NCBI GenBank assembly: GCA_018241265.1
Contig: JAFEEF010000009.1
Location: 1-40,983 of the forward strand
Origin: Pseudomonadota bacterium
GTDB lineage: Bacteria; Pseudomonadota; Gammaproteobacteria; Burkholderiales; Burkholderiaceae_C
Length of the DNA stretch: 40,983 nt
Direction of reading: 5' to 3'
Made by a program: the position numbers and the translations under genes. The notes beneath the pieces are model-generated. The model was given only the letters and a program-made list of their open reading frames with translations. It was not told where the DNA came from and did no database searches. Of the stretch, positions 1-9,798 are shown one piece after another (position 1 is the stretch's first letter; the number at the start of each line of letters is the position of its first letter).

Positions 1-1047
1 GTCGAGCAGGTCGGCGTACTTCGCTGCGCGGTGCCCGTAGCGCACGCCATCGAAGCGCGACAGGTTCGAGCTCGCCTCGGCGGGCGCGATGATGTAGTAG
101 ACCGGGATGGAGAGTTCGGTGCGCGGCAGGCTCACGTCGAGCAGCGTCGCGCCGAGCTTCTCCAGCTCGGCCAGCGCGGCGCGCACCGCGCCGTTCACGT
201 CGGCGGCCAGTGCGGCGGGGAAGAACTCGCGCGGCAGCCCGATGCGCAGCCCGGCCAGTGGCTTGGCGGCGGAGGCGCCGGCGCGCGGCGCCAGCATCTG
301 GGCGTGGAAATCCTGCGGCGGGCGCTCGGCGCTGGTGGAATCGCGCTCGTCGAAGCCGCTCATGGCCGACAGCAGCAGCGCGCAGTCGGCCGCCGAGCGC
401 GCCATCGGCCCGGCCTGGTCGAGGCTGGACGCAAAAGCGACCATGCCGTAACGCGAGCACACGCCGTAGGTCGGCTTGATGCCGGTGATGCCGGTGAAGC
501 TCGCGGGCTGGCGAATCGAGCCGCCGGTGTCGGTGCCGGTGGCGGCCGGCATCAGGCGTGCGGCCACCGCGGCCGCCGAGCCGCCCGACGAGCCGCCCGG
601 CACGCGCTGCGCATCCCACGGATTCAGCACCGGCCGGACCGCCGAGTTCTCGTTGCTCGAGCCCATCGCGAACTCGTCGCAGTTCAGCTTGCCGAGCGTC
701 ACCGTGCCGGCGGCCAGCAGGCGCGCGATCACCGTCGCGTCGAACGGGCTGCGGTAGCCGGCAAGGATCTTCGATGCGGCCGTGGTCGGCAGACCTTGCG
801 TGACGAAGATGTCCTTGTGCGCCAGCGGCACGCCGAGCAGCGGCCCGGCCTCGCCGGCGACGCGGCGCGCATCCGCGGCGCGTGCCTGACCGAGCGCGAG
901 CTCCGCATCGCTGCACAGCACCGCGCCGAGGTGTTCGCAGGCGGCAAGGCGTGCGAGCAGATGTTTCGTCAGTTCGACGCTCGACACCTCGCGGCGCGCC
1001 AGCAGGTCGCCCGCCTCGGCGACGCCGATTTCATGCAGCGCCGTCAC
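1..1047 (-). CDS. gatA: Glu-tRNA(Gln)/Asp-tRNA(Asn) amidotransferase subunit A, N-terminal 349 codons
   Basis: GatA is the amidase subunit of GatCAB. It hydrolyses glutamine and passes ammonia to GatB, which amidates mischarged Glu-tRNA(Gln) or Asp-tRNA(Asn). The amidase-signature catalytic triad is visible: Lys78 in LAHKDIF, the cis-Ser153 in PGGSSGGSA and nucleophile Ser177 in [12 protein letters not shown]. The start is taken as GTG at 1047, whose GTGA overlaps the gatC stop by four bases and gives the natural N-terminus [18 protein letters not shown]. No ATG in this frame fits as well. The family is about 485-490 residues, so roughly the last 140 lie beyond the left edge, where gatB would be expected to follow. 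Identification is firm; only the exact start codon is inferred. Confidence 0.96.
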   Translation of the reverse strand, partial: MTALHEIGVAEAGDLLARREVSSVELTKHLLARLAACEHLGAVLCSDAELALGQARAADARRVAGEAGPLLGVPLAHKDIFVTQGLPTTAASKILAGYRSPFDATVIARLLAAGTVTLGKLNCDEFAMGSSNENSAVRPVLNPWDAQRVPGGSSGGSAAAVAARLMPAATGTDTGGSIRQPASFTGITGIKPTYGVCSRYGMVAFASSLDQAGPMARSAADCALLLSAMSGFDERDSTSAERPPQDFHAQMLAPRAGASAAKPLAGLRIGLPREFFPAALAADVNGAVRAALAELEKLGATLLDVSLPRTELSIPVYYIIAPAEASSNLSRFDGVRYGHRAAKYADLLD

Positions 1048-1343
1048 TCGATCACCTGCGGCACGAGGAACAGGCCGTCCTCGACGGCCGGCGCGCTGCG
1101 CTGGTTGTCGGCGCGACGATCGGTCTCGGTGACGTCGTCGGGGCGCAGCCTGAGCTGCACGTCCTCGACCGCCGACAGCGGCGTATACAGCGGCTCGATG
1201 CCGCTCGTGTCGACCGCGCTCATCTGCTCGACGATGCGGAAGAAGTCGTTCAGGTCGACGAGCATTTGCGCCTCCTCGGCGCTCTGCAGTTCGAGTCGAG
1301 CCAGATGGGCGAGGCGTTTGACGTCTTGCGGATTCAGGGCCAT
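1044..1343 (-). CDS. gatC: Glu-tRNA(Gln)/Asp-tRNA(Asn) amidotransferase subunit C
   Basis: This small subunit wraps around and stabilises the GatA-GatB interface; it has no catalytic site. The 99-residue product starts [19 protein letters not shown] and ends [11 protein letters not shown], the two most conserved GatC stretches (an N-terminal helix with LAxLARLEL and a C-terminal F-x-V-P tail). It is the first gene of a gatC-gatA operon and overlaps gatA by four bases, which suggests translational coupling. Length is typical (95-100 residues). It is transcribed divergently from mreB across a 346-bp spacer. Confidence 0.96.
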   Translation of the reverse strand: MALNPQDVKRLAHLARLELQSAEEAQMLVDLNDFFRIVEQMSAVDTSGIEPLYTPLSAVEDVQLRLRPDDVTETDRRADNQRSAPAVEDGLFLVPQVIE

Positions 1344-2733
<1,390 letters not shown>

Positions 2734-2837
2734 GGCAAGGCGTAGCGGCGATGCGGGGCGACGGTGCGGGCAGGGCCGACCTCGTCGCGCCGCGGCCGCC
2801 TGGCTTCGGATCCGCCATGCGCGGGCGCTGACCGACC

Positions 2838-3830
2838 ATGGTTGTCGCGACGATCGATCGCACGCCGCCGCCGTTCTTTCGGCAGGGACCGTCGGCGCTC
2901 ACCAAGCTGACCTTGTTCTCGGCGCTCGCGATCCTGCTGATGGCGGCCGACACGCGCTTCGCGCTGACGCAGCCGCTGCGTGCCGGCCTCGCGATGGTGC
3001 TGCACTATCCGGAGCGTGCGCTGCTCGTGCCGGTCGAACTGTGGCAGTCGGCGAGCGACTATGCGCTCGGCCTGCAGCACGCCCAGGCGGACGAGGCCGA
3101 TGCCAAGCGCACGCTCGCGCGCCAATCGGAGCGGGCGCTGCGCGTCGATCAGCTCGAGCTCGAGAACGCGCGCCTGCGCGCGCTGCTCGAGCTGCGACCG
3201 CGCCTCACGGTGCGTTCGCATGCCGCACAGGTGCTCTACGAAGCGCCCGACGTCTATTCGCGCAAGGTCGTGATCGACCGCGGCGTCACCGACGGCATCG
3301 CGCTCGGCTCGCCGGTCGTCAACGAGAGCGGCGTGCTCGGCCAGGTGACGCGCATCTATCCGTTGTCGGCCGAGGTCACCTTGCTGGTCGACAAGGACGC
3401 GGCGATTCCGGTGCTGAACACCCGGACGCAGGCACGCGGCGCGGCGTTCGGCAGCGCCGCGCTGCCGGGCGGCGGCATGGAGCTGCGCTTCATGGCCGGC
3501 AACGCCGACGTGCAGGTCGGCGACGTGCTGACCACGTCGGGCGTCGATGGCGTCTATCCGCCCGGACTGCCGGTGGCCAAGGTCGTCAGCGTCGACCGCA
3601 AGCTCGAGGCGGGCTTCGCGCGCATCACGCTGGCGCCATCGAGCTCGCCCGACGGCGTGCGCGACGTGCTGGTGCTCGATCCGCTCGGCCAGCAGATGCC
3701 GGCGCGGCCCGAGCCGCCGCCGGATGAGGTCAAGCCCGCCGGCAAGAAGCCGCCGAAGGGCACGACCGCGCCGAAAGCGGAGCCCGCGAAAGCCAAGGCC
3801 GAACCGGCCAAGCCGGGAGCGTCGCGATGA
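2838..3830 (+). CDS. mreC: Rod shape-determining protein MreC
   Basis: MreC is a bitopic inner-membrane protein whose periplasmic beta domains bind and activate PBP2 in the elongasome. The 330-residue product shows a membrane segment at about 20-42 (LTLFSALAILLMAADTRFAL), a helical coiled-coil region rich in Leu, Glu and Arg at about 75-120, and the conserved MreC core with VIDRGVTDGIALGSPVVNESGVLGQV-like sequence at 145-175. The last 45 residues are a Pro/Ala/Lys-rich tail (KPAGKKPPKGTTAPKAEP), longer than in E. coli but common in betaproteobacteria. Its stop overlaps the mreD start in an ATGA. The start is the first ATG that leaves a short cytoplasmic tail before the membrane segment. Confidence 0.96.
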   Translation: MVVATIDRTPPPFFRQGPSALTKLTLFSALAILLMAADTRFALTQPLRAGLAMVLHYPERALLVPVELWQSASDYALGLQHAQADEADAKRTLARQSERALRVDQLELENARLRALLELRPRLTVRSHAAQVLYEAPDVYSRKVVIDRGVTDGIALGSPVVNESGVLGQVTRIYPLSAEVTLLVDKDAAIPVLNTRTQARGAAFGSAALPGGGMELRFMAGNADVQVGDVLTTSGVDGVYPPGLPVAKVVSVDRKLEAGFARITLAPSSSPDGVRDVLVLDPLGQQMPARPEPPPDEVKPAGKKPPKGTTAPKAEPAKAKAEPAKPGASR

Positions 3831-4351
3831 TCATGCCGCGCCCGGCCGCCGACCAGCTGCTGCTGCCGGTCAACCCGCTGTTCGTCGGTCTCTCGCTGCT
3901 GGTCGCGCTCGCGCTCGATCTCGTGCCGCTCGGCCGCGTGCCGGCGATGCCGGACTTCCTCGCGGTGGTCCTCGTCTTCTGGAACGTCCACCAGTCGCGC
4001 CGCGTCGGCGTCGGCGTGGCGTTCGCGTTCGGCCTCTTGATGGATGTGCACGACGGCGCCGTGCTCGGCCAGCATGCGCTCGCCTACACCTTGCTGTCGT
4101 ACTTCGCGATCACGATCCACCGCCGCCTGCTGTGGTTCTCGGTGCCGTCGCAGACGCTGCAGATCATTCCGCTGTTCCTCGCCGCGCACGCGGTGTCGCT
4201 CGTCGTGCGGATGGTCGCCGGCGGGATGTTCCCGGGCTGGCAGTTGCTGTTCGCGCCGCTGTTCGAGGCGCTGCTCTGGCCGCTCGTGACATGGCTGCTG
4301 CTCGCACCGCAACGCAGGGCACCCGATCCGGACGAGAATCGGCCGTTGTGA
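3827..4351 (+). CDS. mreD: Rod shape-determining membrane protein MreD
   Basis: MreD is a small polytopic inner-membrane component of the elongasome that links MreC and the RodA/PBP2 synthase. The 174-residue product is almost wholly hydrophobic, with five to six predicted membrane segments, and carries the MreD pattern LDLVPLGRVPAMPDFLAVVLVFWNVHQ followed by FGLLMDVHDGAVLGQHAL. The ATG at 3827 overlaps the mreC stop (ATGA); a second in-frame ATG at 3833 is an alternative. Its own stop overlaps the mrdA GTG. Length is typical (160-175). Confidence 0.94.
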   Translation: MIMPRPAADQLLLPVNPLFVGLSLLVALALDLVPLGRVPAMPDFLAVVLVFWNVHQSRRVGVGVAFAFGLLMDVHDGAVLGQHALAYTLLSYFAITIHRRLLWFSVPSQTLQIIPLFLAAHAVSLVVRMVAGGMFPGWQLLFAPLFEALLWPLVTWLLLAPQRRAPDPDENRPL

Positions 4352-6411
4352 CCGAACTCCGCAACGTCGAACGCGAGATCGGCCGTTTCCGGCTGCGCCT
4401 CGTCGCGGCCGCGGCGTTCGTGCTGTTCGCGTTCGGCCTGGTCGGCGCGCGGCTCGTCTTCCTGCAGGTCTACAAGCACGACGAGCTCTATACCCAGGCC
4501 GAGAACAATCGCATCACGGTCGTGCCGGTGGTGCCGAACCGCGGGCTGATCCTGGACCGCAACGGCGTCGTGCTGGCGAACAACTACTCGGCCTACACGC
4601 TCGAGATCACGCCGAGCAAGGTCGACGACCTCGACGCGACGATCGACAAGCTCGCCGACATCGTCCCGATCGAGCAACGCGACCGGCGCCGCTTCAAGCG
4701 GCTGCTCGAAGAGAGCAAGAGCTTCGAGTCGCTGCCGATCCGCACCAAGCTGACCGACGAGGAGGTCGCCCGCTTCACCGCGCAGCGCTTCCGCTTCCCC
4801 GGCGTCGACATCAAGGCGCGCCTCTTCCGCAACTATCCGCTCGGCGAGGTGGGCAGCCACCTGATCGGCTACATCGGCCGCATCAACCAGGCCGAGAAGG
4901 ACGCGATGGACGACTGGCCCGACGAGCAGGTCACGAACTACCGCGGCACCGAGTACATCGGCAAGCTCGGCGTCGAGCAGAGCTACGAGAGCGAACTGCA
5001 TGGCACGACCGGCTTCGAGGAGATGGAGACCAGCGCGACCGGCCATCCGGTGCGCCGGCTGAAGAGCAATCCGGCGGTACCCGGCAATGCGCTCGTGATG
5101 TCGATCGACATCAAGCTGCAGGCGCTCGTCGAGCAGCTGTTCGGCGACCGGCGCGGCGCGCTCGTCGCGATCGATCCGCGCAACGGCGAGATCCTCGCGT
5201 TCGTCAGCAAGCCCAACTTCGACCCGAACCTGTTCGTCGACGGCATCGACCAGGAGAACTGGAAGGCGCTCAACGAATCGCCCGACAAGCCGCTCCTGAA
5301 CCGGGCGCTGCGCGGCGTCTATCCGCCCGGCTCGACCTACAAGCCGTTCATGGCGCTGGCCGCGCTCGAGCTCGGCAAGCGCACGCCGCAGCAGGCGATC
5401 AGCGACCCGGGCTTCTACATGTTCGGCGGCCACAAGTTCCGCGACGACAAGCCCGAGGGCCACGGCTACGTCGACATGTACCGCTCGATCGTCGCGTCGT
5501 GCGACACCTACTACTTCATGCTGGCGGGCGATCTCGGCGTCGATCCGATCCACGACTTCATGGCGCCGCTCGGCTTCGGCCAGATCACCGGCATCGACCT
5601 GCCCGGCGAGCTGCGCGGAGTGCTGCCGTCGACCGAATGGAAGCGCAACGCCTACCGCCGCAAGGAGGCGCAGAAGTGGTACGCCGGCGAGACCATCTCG
5701 CTCGGCATCGGCCAGGGCTACAACTCGTTCACGATGCTGCAGCTCGCCAATGCGGTATCGACGCTCGCGGCGGGCGGCCAGCGCTACAAGCCGCACCTCG
5801 TCAAGGCGATCGAGAGCGCCGACCTGAAGGAGGTGCGCAAGACGGTCGGCGAGGAACTGCCGCCGCTGCACTGGAAGCCGCAGGACGTCGCGGTGATCCA
5901 CCGCGCGATGGCCGGCGTCACGCAGGACCAGAGCGGCACCGCCTACAAGGTGTTCGTCAACGCCGGCTATGTCGCGGGCGGCAAGACCGGCACCGCGCAG
6001 GTGATCGGCATCGCGCAGGATGCGAAGTACAACGCCAAGGCGATCGACGAGCGGCACCGCGACCATGCGCTCTTCGAGGCCTTCGCGCCGGTCGATCATC
6101 CGCGCATCGCGCTGGCGCTGGTGGTCGAGAACGGCGGCTGGGGCTCCGGCGCCGCCGCGCCGATCGCGCGGCGCGTGCTCGACTATGTGCTGCAGGGCCT
6201 CTATCCGAGCGACGAGGACATCGCGGCGACGCAGCGCGGCGAATCGGTGACGCCGATCGGCACGCAGCGGCCGGCCGACTCGGTGCCGCTGCCGGGCACG
6301 ACGATCGATGCGAGCTCGAATGCGCTGCTCGAGCCGATCACGCCGGCGGCGCCGGTGCCGCCCGCGTCGGCGCCGCAGCGGGTCGCGATGCGCGAAGCGG
6401 GCACCCGATGA
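4348..6411 (+). CDS. mrdA: Peptidoglycan DD-transpeptidase PBP2
   Basis: PBP2 is the class B penicillin-binding protein that cross-links lateral-wall peptidoglycan with RodA. The start is GTG at 4348, overlapping the mreD stop in GTGA; it gives 687 residues with a cytoplasmic tail (VTELRNVEREIGRFR) and one membrane anchor at about 18-38. The pedestal domain follows (VVPNRGLILDRNGVVLANN), then the transpeptidase with nucleophile Ser329 in PPGSTYKPF, the second motif Ser384-Cys-Asp386 and Lys546-Thr-Gly in GGKTGTAQV. The family is 600-650 residues; the excess is a Pro/Ala-rich C-terminal tail after about residue 620 (TPAAPVPPASAPQRVAMREAG). The reading frame stays open far upstream through mreC and mreD, but the product begins here. 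Confidence 0.96.
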   Translation: MTELRNVEREIGRFRLRLVAAAAFVLFAFGLVGARLVFLQVYKHDELYTQAENNRITVVPVVPNRGLILDRNGVVLANNYSAYTLEITPSKVDDLDATIDKLADIVPIEQRDRRRFKRLLEESKSFESLPIRTKLTDEEVARFTAQRFRFPGVDIKARLFRNYPLGEVGSHLIGYIGRINQAEKDAMDDWPDEQVTNYRGTEYIGKLGVEQSYESELHGTTGFEEMETSATGHPVRRLKSNPAVPGNALVMSIDIKLQALVEQLFGDRRGALVAIDPRNGEILAFVSKPNFDPNLFVDGIDQENWKALNESPDKPLLNRALRGVYPPGSTYKPFMALAALELGKRTPQQAISDPGFYMFGGHKFRDDKPEGHGYVDMYRSIVASCDTYYFMLAGDLGVDPIHDFMAPLGFGQITGIDLPGELRGVLPSTEWKRNAYRRKEAQKWYAGETISLGIGQGYNSFTMLQLANAVSTLAAGGQRYKPHLVKAIESADLKEVRKTVGEELPPLHWKPQDVAVIHRAMAGVTQDQSGTAYKVFVNAGYVAGGKTGTAQVIGIAQDAKYNAKAIDERHRDHALFEAFAPVDHPRIALALVVENGGWGSGAAAPIARRVLDYVLQGLYPSDEDIAATQRGESVTPIGTQRPADSVPLPGTTIDASSNALLEPITPAAPVPPASAPQRVAMREAGTR

Positions 6412-7562
6412 GCGCCGTCTTCGACCAGCCGTCGCCGTGGCAGCGCATCAAGCCGATCTTCACCGGCTTCGACATCCCGTTGATCCTGGCGATGCTGGTG
6501 CTGGCCGGCGTCGGCCTCGTCACGATGTATTCGGCCGGCTACGACAGCGGCACGCGCTTCCCCGACCACGGCCGCAACATGCTGCTCGCGTTCGGCGTGC
6601 TGTTCATCGCGGCGCAGGTGTCGCCGCAGACCCTGATGAAGGCGGCGCTGCCGCTCTACACCGTCGGCGTCGCGCTGCTCGTCGCGGTCGCGGTGATGGG
6701 CGTCACGAAGAAGGGCGCGACGCGCTGGCTCAACGTCGGCGTCGTGATCCAGCCGAGCGAGGTGCTGAAGATCGCGATGCCGCTCGTGCTGGCGTGGTGG
6801 TTCCAGCGCCGCGAAGGCCATCTGCGCGTGCTCGACTTCATCATCGCGCTGGTGCTGCTCGCGGTGCCGGTCGGCCTGATCGTCAAGCAGCCCGACCTCG
6901 GCACCGCGATCCTCGTGCTGTCGGCCGGCCTCTACGTGATCTTCTTCGCCGGCCTGTCGTGGAAGCTGATCATCCCGGTGATGCTGATCGCAGCGGCGTC
7001 GGTCACGGCGATCGTCGTCTCCGAAGACCGCATCTGCCAGCCCGACGTGAAGTGGCCGCTGCTGCGCGACTACCAGAAGAACCGCGTCTGCACCCTGCTC
7101 GACCCGACCACCGACCCGCTCGGCAAGGGCTTCCACACGATCCAGGGCATGATCGCGATCGGCTCCGGCGGCGTGCACGGCAAGGGCTTCATGCAGGGCA
7201 CGCAGACGCACCTGGAGTTCATCCCGGAGCGCACCACCGACTTCGTGTTCGCGGCCTATTCGGAGGAGTTCGGCCTCGTCGGCGGCGTCGGCCTGCTGCT
7301 CGGCTTCGCGTTCCTGATCTTCCGCGGGCTGATGATCGCGTCGGACGCGCCGACGCTGTTCACCCGGCTGCTCGCCGGCGCGATCACGCTGAGCTTCTTC
7401 ACCTACGCCTTCGTCAACATGGGCATGGTGAGCGGCATCCTGCCGGTGGTGGGCGTGCCGCTGCCCTTCATCAGCTACGGCGGCACGGCGATGGTGACCT
7501 TGGGCCTCGGCCTCGGCATCCTGATGTCGATCGCGAAGAGCCGGCGGCTGATCCAGAGCTGA
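6408..7562 (+). CDS. rodA: Peptidoglycan glycosyltransferase RodA
   Basis: RodA is the SEDS-family glycan polymerase of the elongasome and partner of PBP2. The ATG at 6408 overlaps the mrdA stop (ATGA) and gives 384 residues, matching the family (370-385). About ten membrane segments are evident. The long periplasmic loop carries LLDPTTDPLGKGFHTIQG and the catalytic Asp278 in FIPERTTDFVFA. The C-terminal SEDS signature PVVGVPLPFISYGGTAMV is intact. It is the last gene of the mre-mrd operon and converges with thpR, leaving only three bases between the two stops and no room for a separate terminator. Confidence 0.97.
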   Translation: MSAVFDQPSPWQRIKPIFTGFDIPLILAMLVLAGVGLVTMYSAGYDSGTRFPDHGRNMLLAFGVLFIAAQVSPQTLMKAALPLYTVGVALLVAVAVMGVTKKGATRWLNVGVVIQPSEVLKIAMPLVLAWWFQRREGHLRVLDFIIALVLLAVPVGLIVKQPDLGTAILVLSAGLYVIFFAGLSWKLIIPVMLIAAASVTAIVVSEDRICQPDVKWPLLRDYQKNRVCTLLDPTTDPLGKGFHTIQGMIAIGSGGVHGKGFMQGTQTHLEFIPERTTDFVFAAYSEEFGLVGGVGLLLGFAFLIFRGLMIASDAPTLFTRLLAGAITLSFFTYAFVNMGMVSGILPVVGVPLPFISYGGTAMVTLGLGLGILMSIAKSRRLIQS

Positions 7563-7565
7563 CGT

Positions 7566-8075
7566 TCAGCCGTAGCGCCCGAGCACGGTGTAGCCGACCG
7601 GCGGCGTCAGCCTCGACCAGACGAGCGCGATCTTCTCGACCGTCCAGCGGATCGGCCGCATCGCCTCCGGCGGTGCCGCGCCGGGCGCGTCGCGTGCGAG
7701 CGTGACGTGCGGCGTGTAGGGTCGTCGCTCCGGCCGAATGCCGCAGTGCTTGGCGACACGCACGTACAGGTCGCGCAGGGCCGGGTGCGGCTCGGCGCGC
7801 AGCACCGCCAAGTCGCGCCAGGCTTCGGGCTCGCTCAGCACGAGCGCGAACGGCTCGACGGATACCTGCGCCAGCGCACCGCGCAGCGCCGCTTCACGCT
7901 CGGCATCGACCGCGTCGCCGAGAAAGTGCAGCGTCATGTGCAGGCGCTCGGGCCGCGTCAGCCGGCTGCCGGGCGGCCAGAACCAATGCTTGCGATGCTC
8001 GACGATCTGCGCCCGCACGGCGGCGTGCGGCATCAGGCCGATGTAGAGGCGGCGCGTCGGCACGCTATCCGGCAT
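7566..8075 (-). CDS. thpR: RNA 2',3'-cyclic phosphodiesterase (LigT/ThpR 2H family)
   Basis: This is a 2H phosphoesterase that opens 2',3'-cyclic phosphates on RNA ends; homologues were first described as RNA ligases acting on half-tRNAs. The 169-residue product has both active-site HxT motifs at the expected spacing: His46-Met-Thr48 in RLHMTLHFLG and His123-Val-Thr125 in YTPHVTLARD. The start is ATG at 8075, giving MPDSVPTRRLYIGL; an upstream in-frame ATG at 8195 would add 40 Arg-rich residues that are only a shadow of the kinase gene. Its start lies 11 bases inside the end of the upstream histidine kinase, so it is probably translated from the same transcript. Confidence 0.9.
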   Translation of the reverse strand: MPDSVPTRRLYIGLMPHAAVRAQIVEHRKHWFWPPGSRLTRPERLHMTLHFLGDAVDAEREAALRGALAQVSVEPFALVLSEPEAWRDLAVLRAEPHPALRDLYVRVAKHCGIRPERRPYTPHVTLARDAPGAAPPEAMRPIRWTVEKIALVWSRLTPPVGYTVLGRYG

Positions 8076-9600
8076 CGCCCGAGTCCATCCCCGATGGCGC
8101 CGGCGCAGCCGGCAGGCGCAGCGAGAAGCGTGCACCCGGCCCGTTGCCCGGCACGCCGGCGTCATCGGCCGGACGCGGCGTGCGCGGCGCCGCATCCTCG
8201 AGCGTCACCTCGCTGCCGTGCTGCAGCGCGATCTCGCGCACGATCGCGAGGCCGAGCCCCGAGCCGTCGACCTGCGAGCCGAGCGATCGGTAGAACGGCT
8301 GGAACACCTTGTCGCGCTCGGCCGCGACGATGCCCGGACCGGAGTCCTCGACCTGCAGCACGACGACCTGGCCGAACGGATCGTCGACCACACGCACCGT
8401 GACCGCGCCGCCCGCCGGCGTGTACAGGAGCGCGTTGTCGACGAGGTTGCGTATCAGTTCGCGCAACAGCAAGGCGTGACCGAACACCCAGGCGCGCGCA
8501 TCGTCGGCCGGGCCTTCGAAGCCGAGGTCGATGCGGTGCTCGAGCGCGCGCGGCACGAACGCGCGCACCGCTTCGGTCGCGAGCCGCGAGAGGTTCACCG
8601 GCTGGCGCTCGGCCTCGTATTCCTTGTCTTCGGCGCGCGCCATCGCGAGCAGCTGGTTGACCATGTGGGCCGCGCTCTGGCTCGAGCGGGCGATCTGCTG
8701 CAGCGACTTCTTCAGCGCCAGCGGATCGTGGTGCCCGGCATCGATCTCGCGCTGCGCCAGCTCGGCCTGGGTGCGCAGCCCGGCGAGCGGCGTCTTGAGC
8801 TGGTGCGCGGCATTGGCCAGGAAGCGCTTCTGCACCGCGATCGAGCGGTCGAGCCGTGCCAGCAGGTCGTTGATCGCGCGCACCAGCGGCGAGACTTCCT
8901 CGGGCGCCTGGCGCTCGTCGATCGGGCTGAGGTCGTTGCTGTCGCGCCGCCGGATGCGCTGCTGCAGGTCGTTCAGCGGCGCAATGCCGCGCGCCAGCGC
9001 CAGCCACACGAGCAGCACCGCGAGCGGCAGGATCACGAGCTGCGGCAGGATCACGCCCTTGATGATCTCGGTGGCCAGGCGCGAGCGCTTGCCGAGCGTC
9101 TCGGCCAGCTGCACCAGTGCCAGCGCATCGCCCGGACTGCCCGGCACGGCGACCCAGACGTAAGCGACGCGCACGTGCTCGCCGCCGACGTTCTTCTCGT
9201 CGCGGTAGAGCAGCTCGCCGGGCGGCGCGCGGTCCTCGTCGGTCGGTACCGGCAGGGCCCGGTCGCCGGCCAGCAGCTCGCCGCGCAGGCCGAGCACCTG
9301 GTAGGTCAGCGTGTCGGCTTCGTCGGCGTGCAGCAGTTCGGCAGCGCCGGGGGGCAGCGAGAAGGCGATGTGCGGCGCGGTGTCGGCGGCGTCCCGCGCG
9401 ATCGTCACCTGGCGCGCGAGCAGCCGCACGCGCTCGCCGAGTTCGCGGTCGAACGGATTGTTCGCGATGCCCTGCGCGACCAGCCACGTCAGCATCACGC
9501 TCATCGGCCAGAGCAGCAGCAGCGGCGCGAGCATCCAGTCGAGGATCTCGCCGAACAGCGAGCGCTGCTCGCGGGTCCGTCCGTCGGTAGCGGCACGCAT
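8065..9600 (-). CDS. TctE-like sensor histidine kinase
   Basis: This is a membrane histidine kinase of the TctE/QseC branch. The 511-residue product has one membrane segment at about 23-43, a periplasmic domain of the 2CSK_N type at about 44-180, a second membrane segment at about 183-203 and HAMP at about 204-255. The dimerisation box follows with phosphorylated His266 in ANAAHQLKTPLAGLRTQAEL. The ATPase domain has an N-box (NLVDNALLYTP), G1 (VEDSGPGI) and G2 (GSGLGLAIV). It is paired with the response regulator at 9799-10470, from which it is separated by a receiver-domain remnant. TctDE pairs control tricarboxylate uptake, but no tctCBA genes lie here, so the ligand is unknown. Confidence 0.9.
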   Translation of the reverse strand: MRAATDGRTREQRSLFGEILDWMLAPLLLLWPMSVMLTWLVAQGIANNPFDRELGERVRLLARQVTIARDAADTAPHIAFSLPPGAAELLHADEADTLTYQVLGLRGELLAGDRALPVPTDEDRAPPGELLYRDEKNVGGEHVRVAYVWVAVPGSPGDALALVQLAETLGKRSRLATEIIKGVILPQLVILPLAVLLVWLALARGIAPLNDLQQRIRRRDSNDLSPIDERQAPEEVSPLVRAINDLLARLDRSIAVQKRFLANAAHQLKTPLAGLRTQAELAQREIDAGHHDPLALKKSLQQIARSSQSAAHMVNQLLAMARAEDKEYEAERQPVNLSRLATEAVRAFVPRALEHRIDLGFEGPADDARAWVFGHALLLRELIRNLVDNALLYTPAGGAVTVRVVDDPFGQVVVLQVEDSGPGIVAAERDKVFQPFYRSLGSQVDGSGLGLAIVREIALQHGSEVTLEDAAPRTPRPADDAGVPGNGPGARFSLRLPAAPAPSGMDSGDAG

Positions 9601-9658
9601 GATGGCGCGAGCATAGTGGCAGCGCGCGATCGCGCGTCGCTTCGGCGCCTCGGCCGTG

Positions 9659-9796
9659 CGGCCGGATCCAGCGCGTCAGCGTCTCGAACATCGCGCTGAC
9701 GTCGATCGGCTTGGCGATGTGGTCGGTCATGCCGGCGGCGCGGGCCTTGGCGCGATCGCCGCTCATCGCGTCGGCCGTCGTCGCGATGACGGGAAG
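9659..9796 (-). pseudogene. Remnant of a receiver domain (C-terminal third)
   Basis: Directly after the stop of the response-regulator gene, one frame reads LPVIATTADAMSGDRAKARA followed by AGMTDHIAKPIDVSAMFETL and TRWIRP. This is the end of a receiver domain of the type found in hybrid histidine kinases: beta-4 with the conserved Thr, the AGMTDHIAKPID segment with the conserved Lys, and the last helix. The phospho-acceptor Asp and the first two thirds of the domain are missing and no start codon or binding site is present. It differs clearly from the neighbouring regulator, so it is not a duplicate of that gene. The reading is direct; the inference is that a hybrid kinase was deleted here and the regulator gene abuts the deletion scar. 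Confidence 0.72.
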
Positions 9797-9798
9797 CG

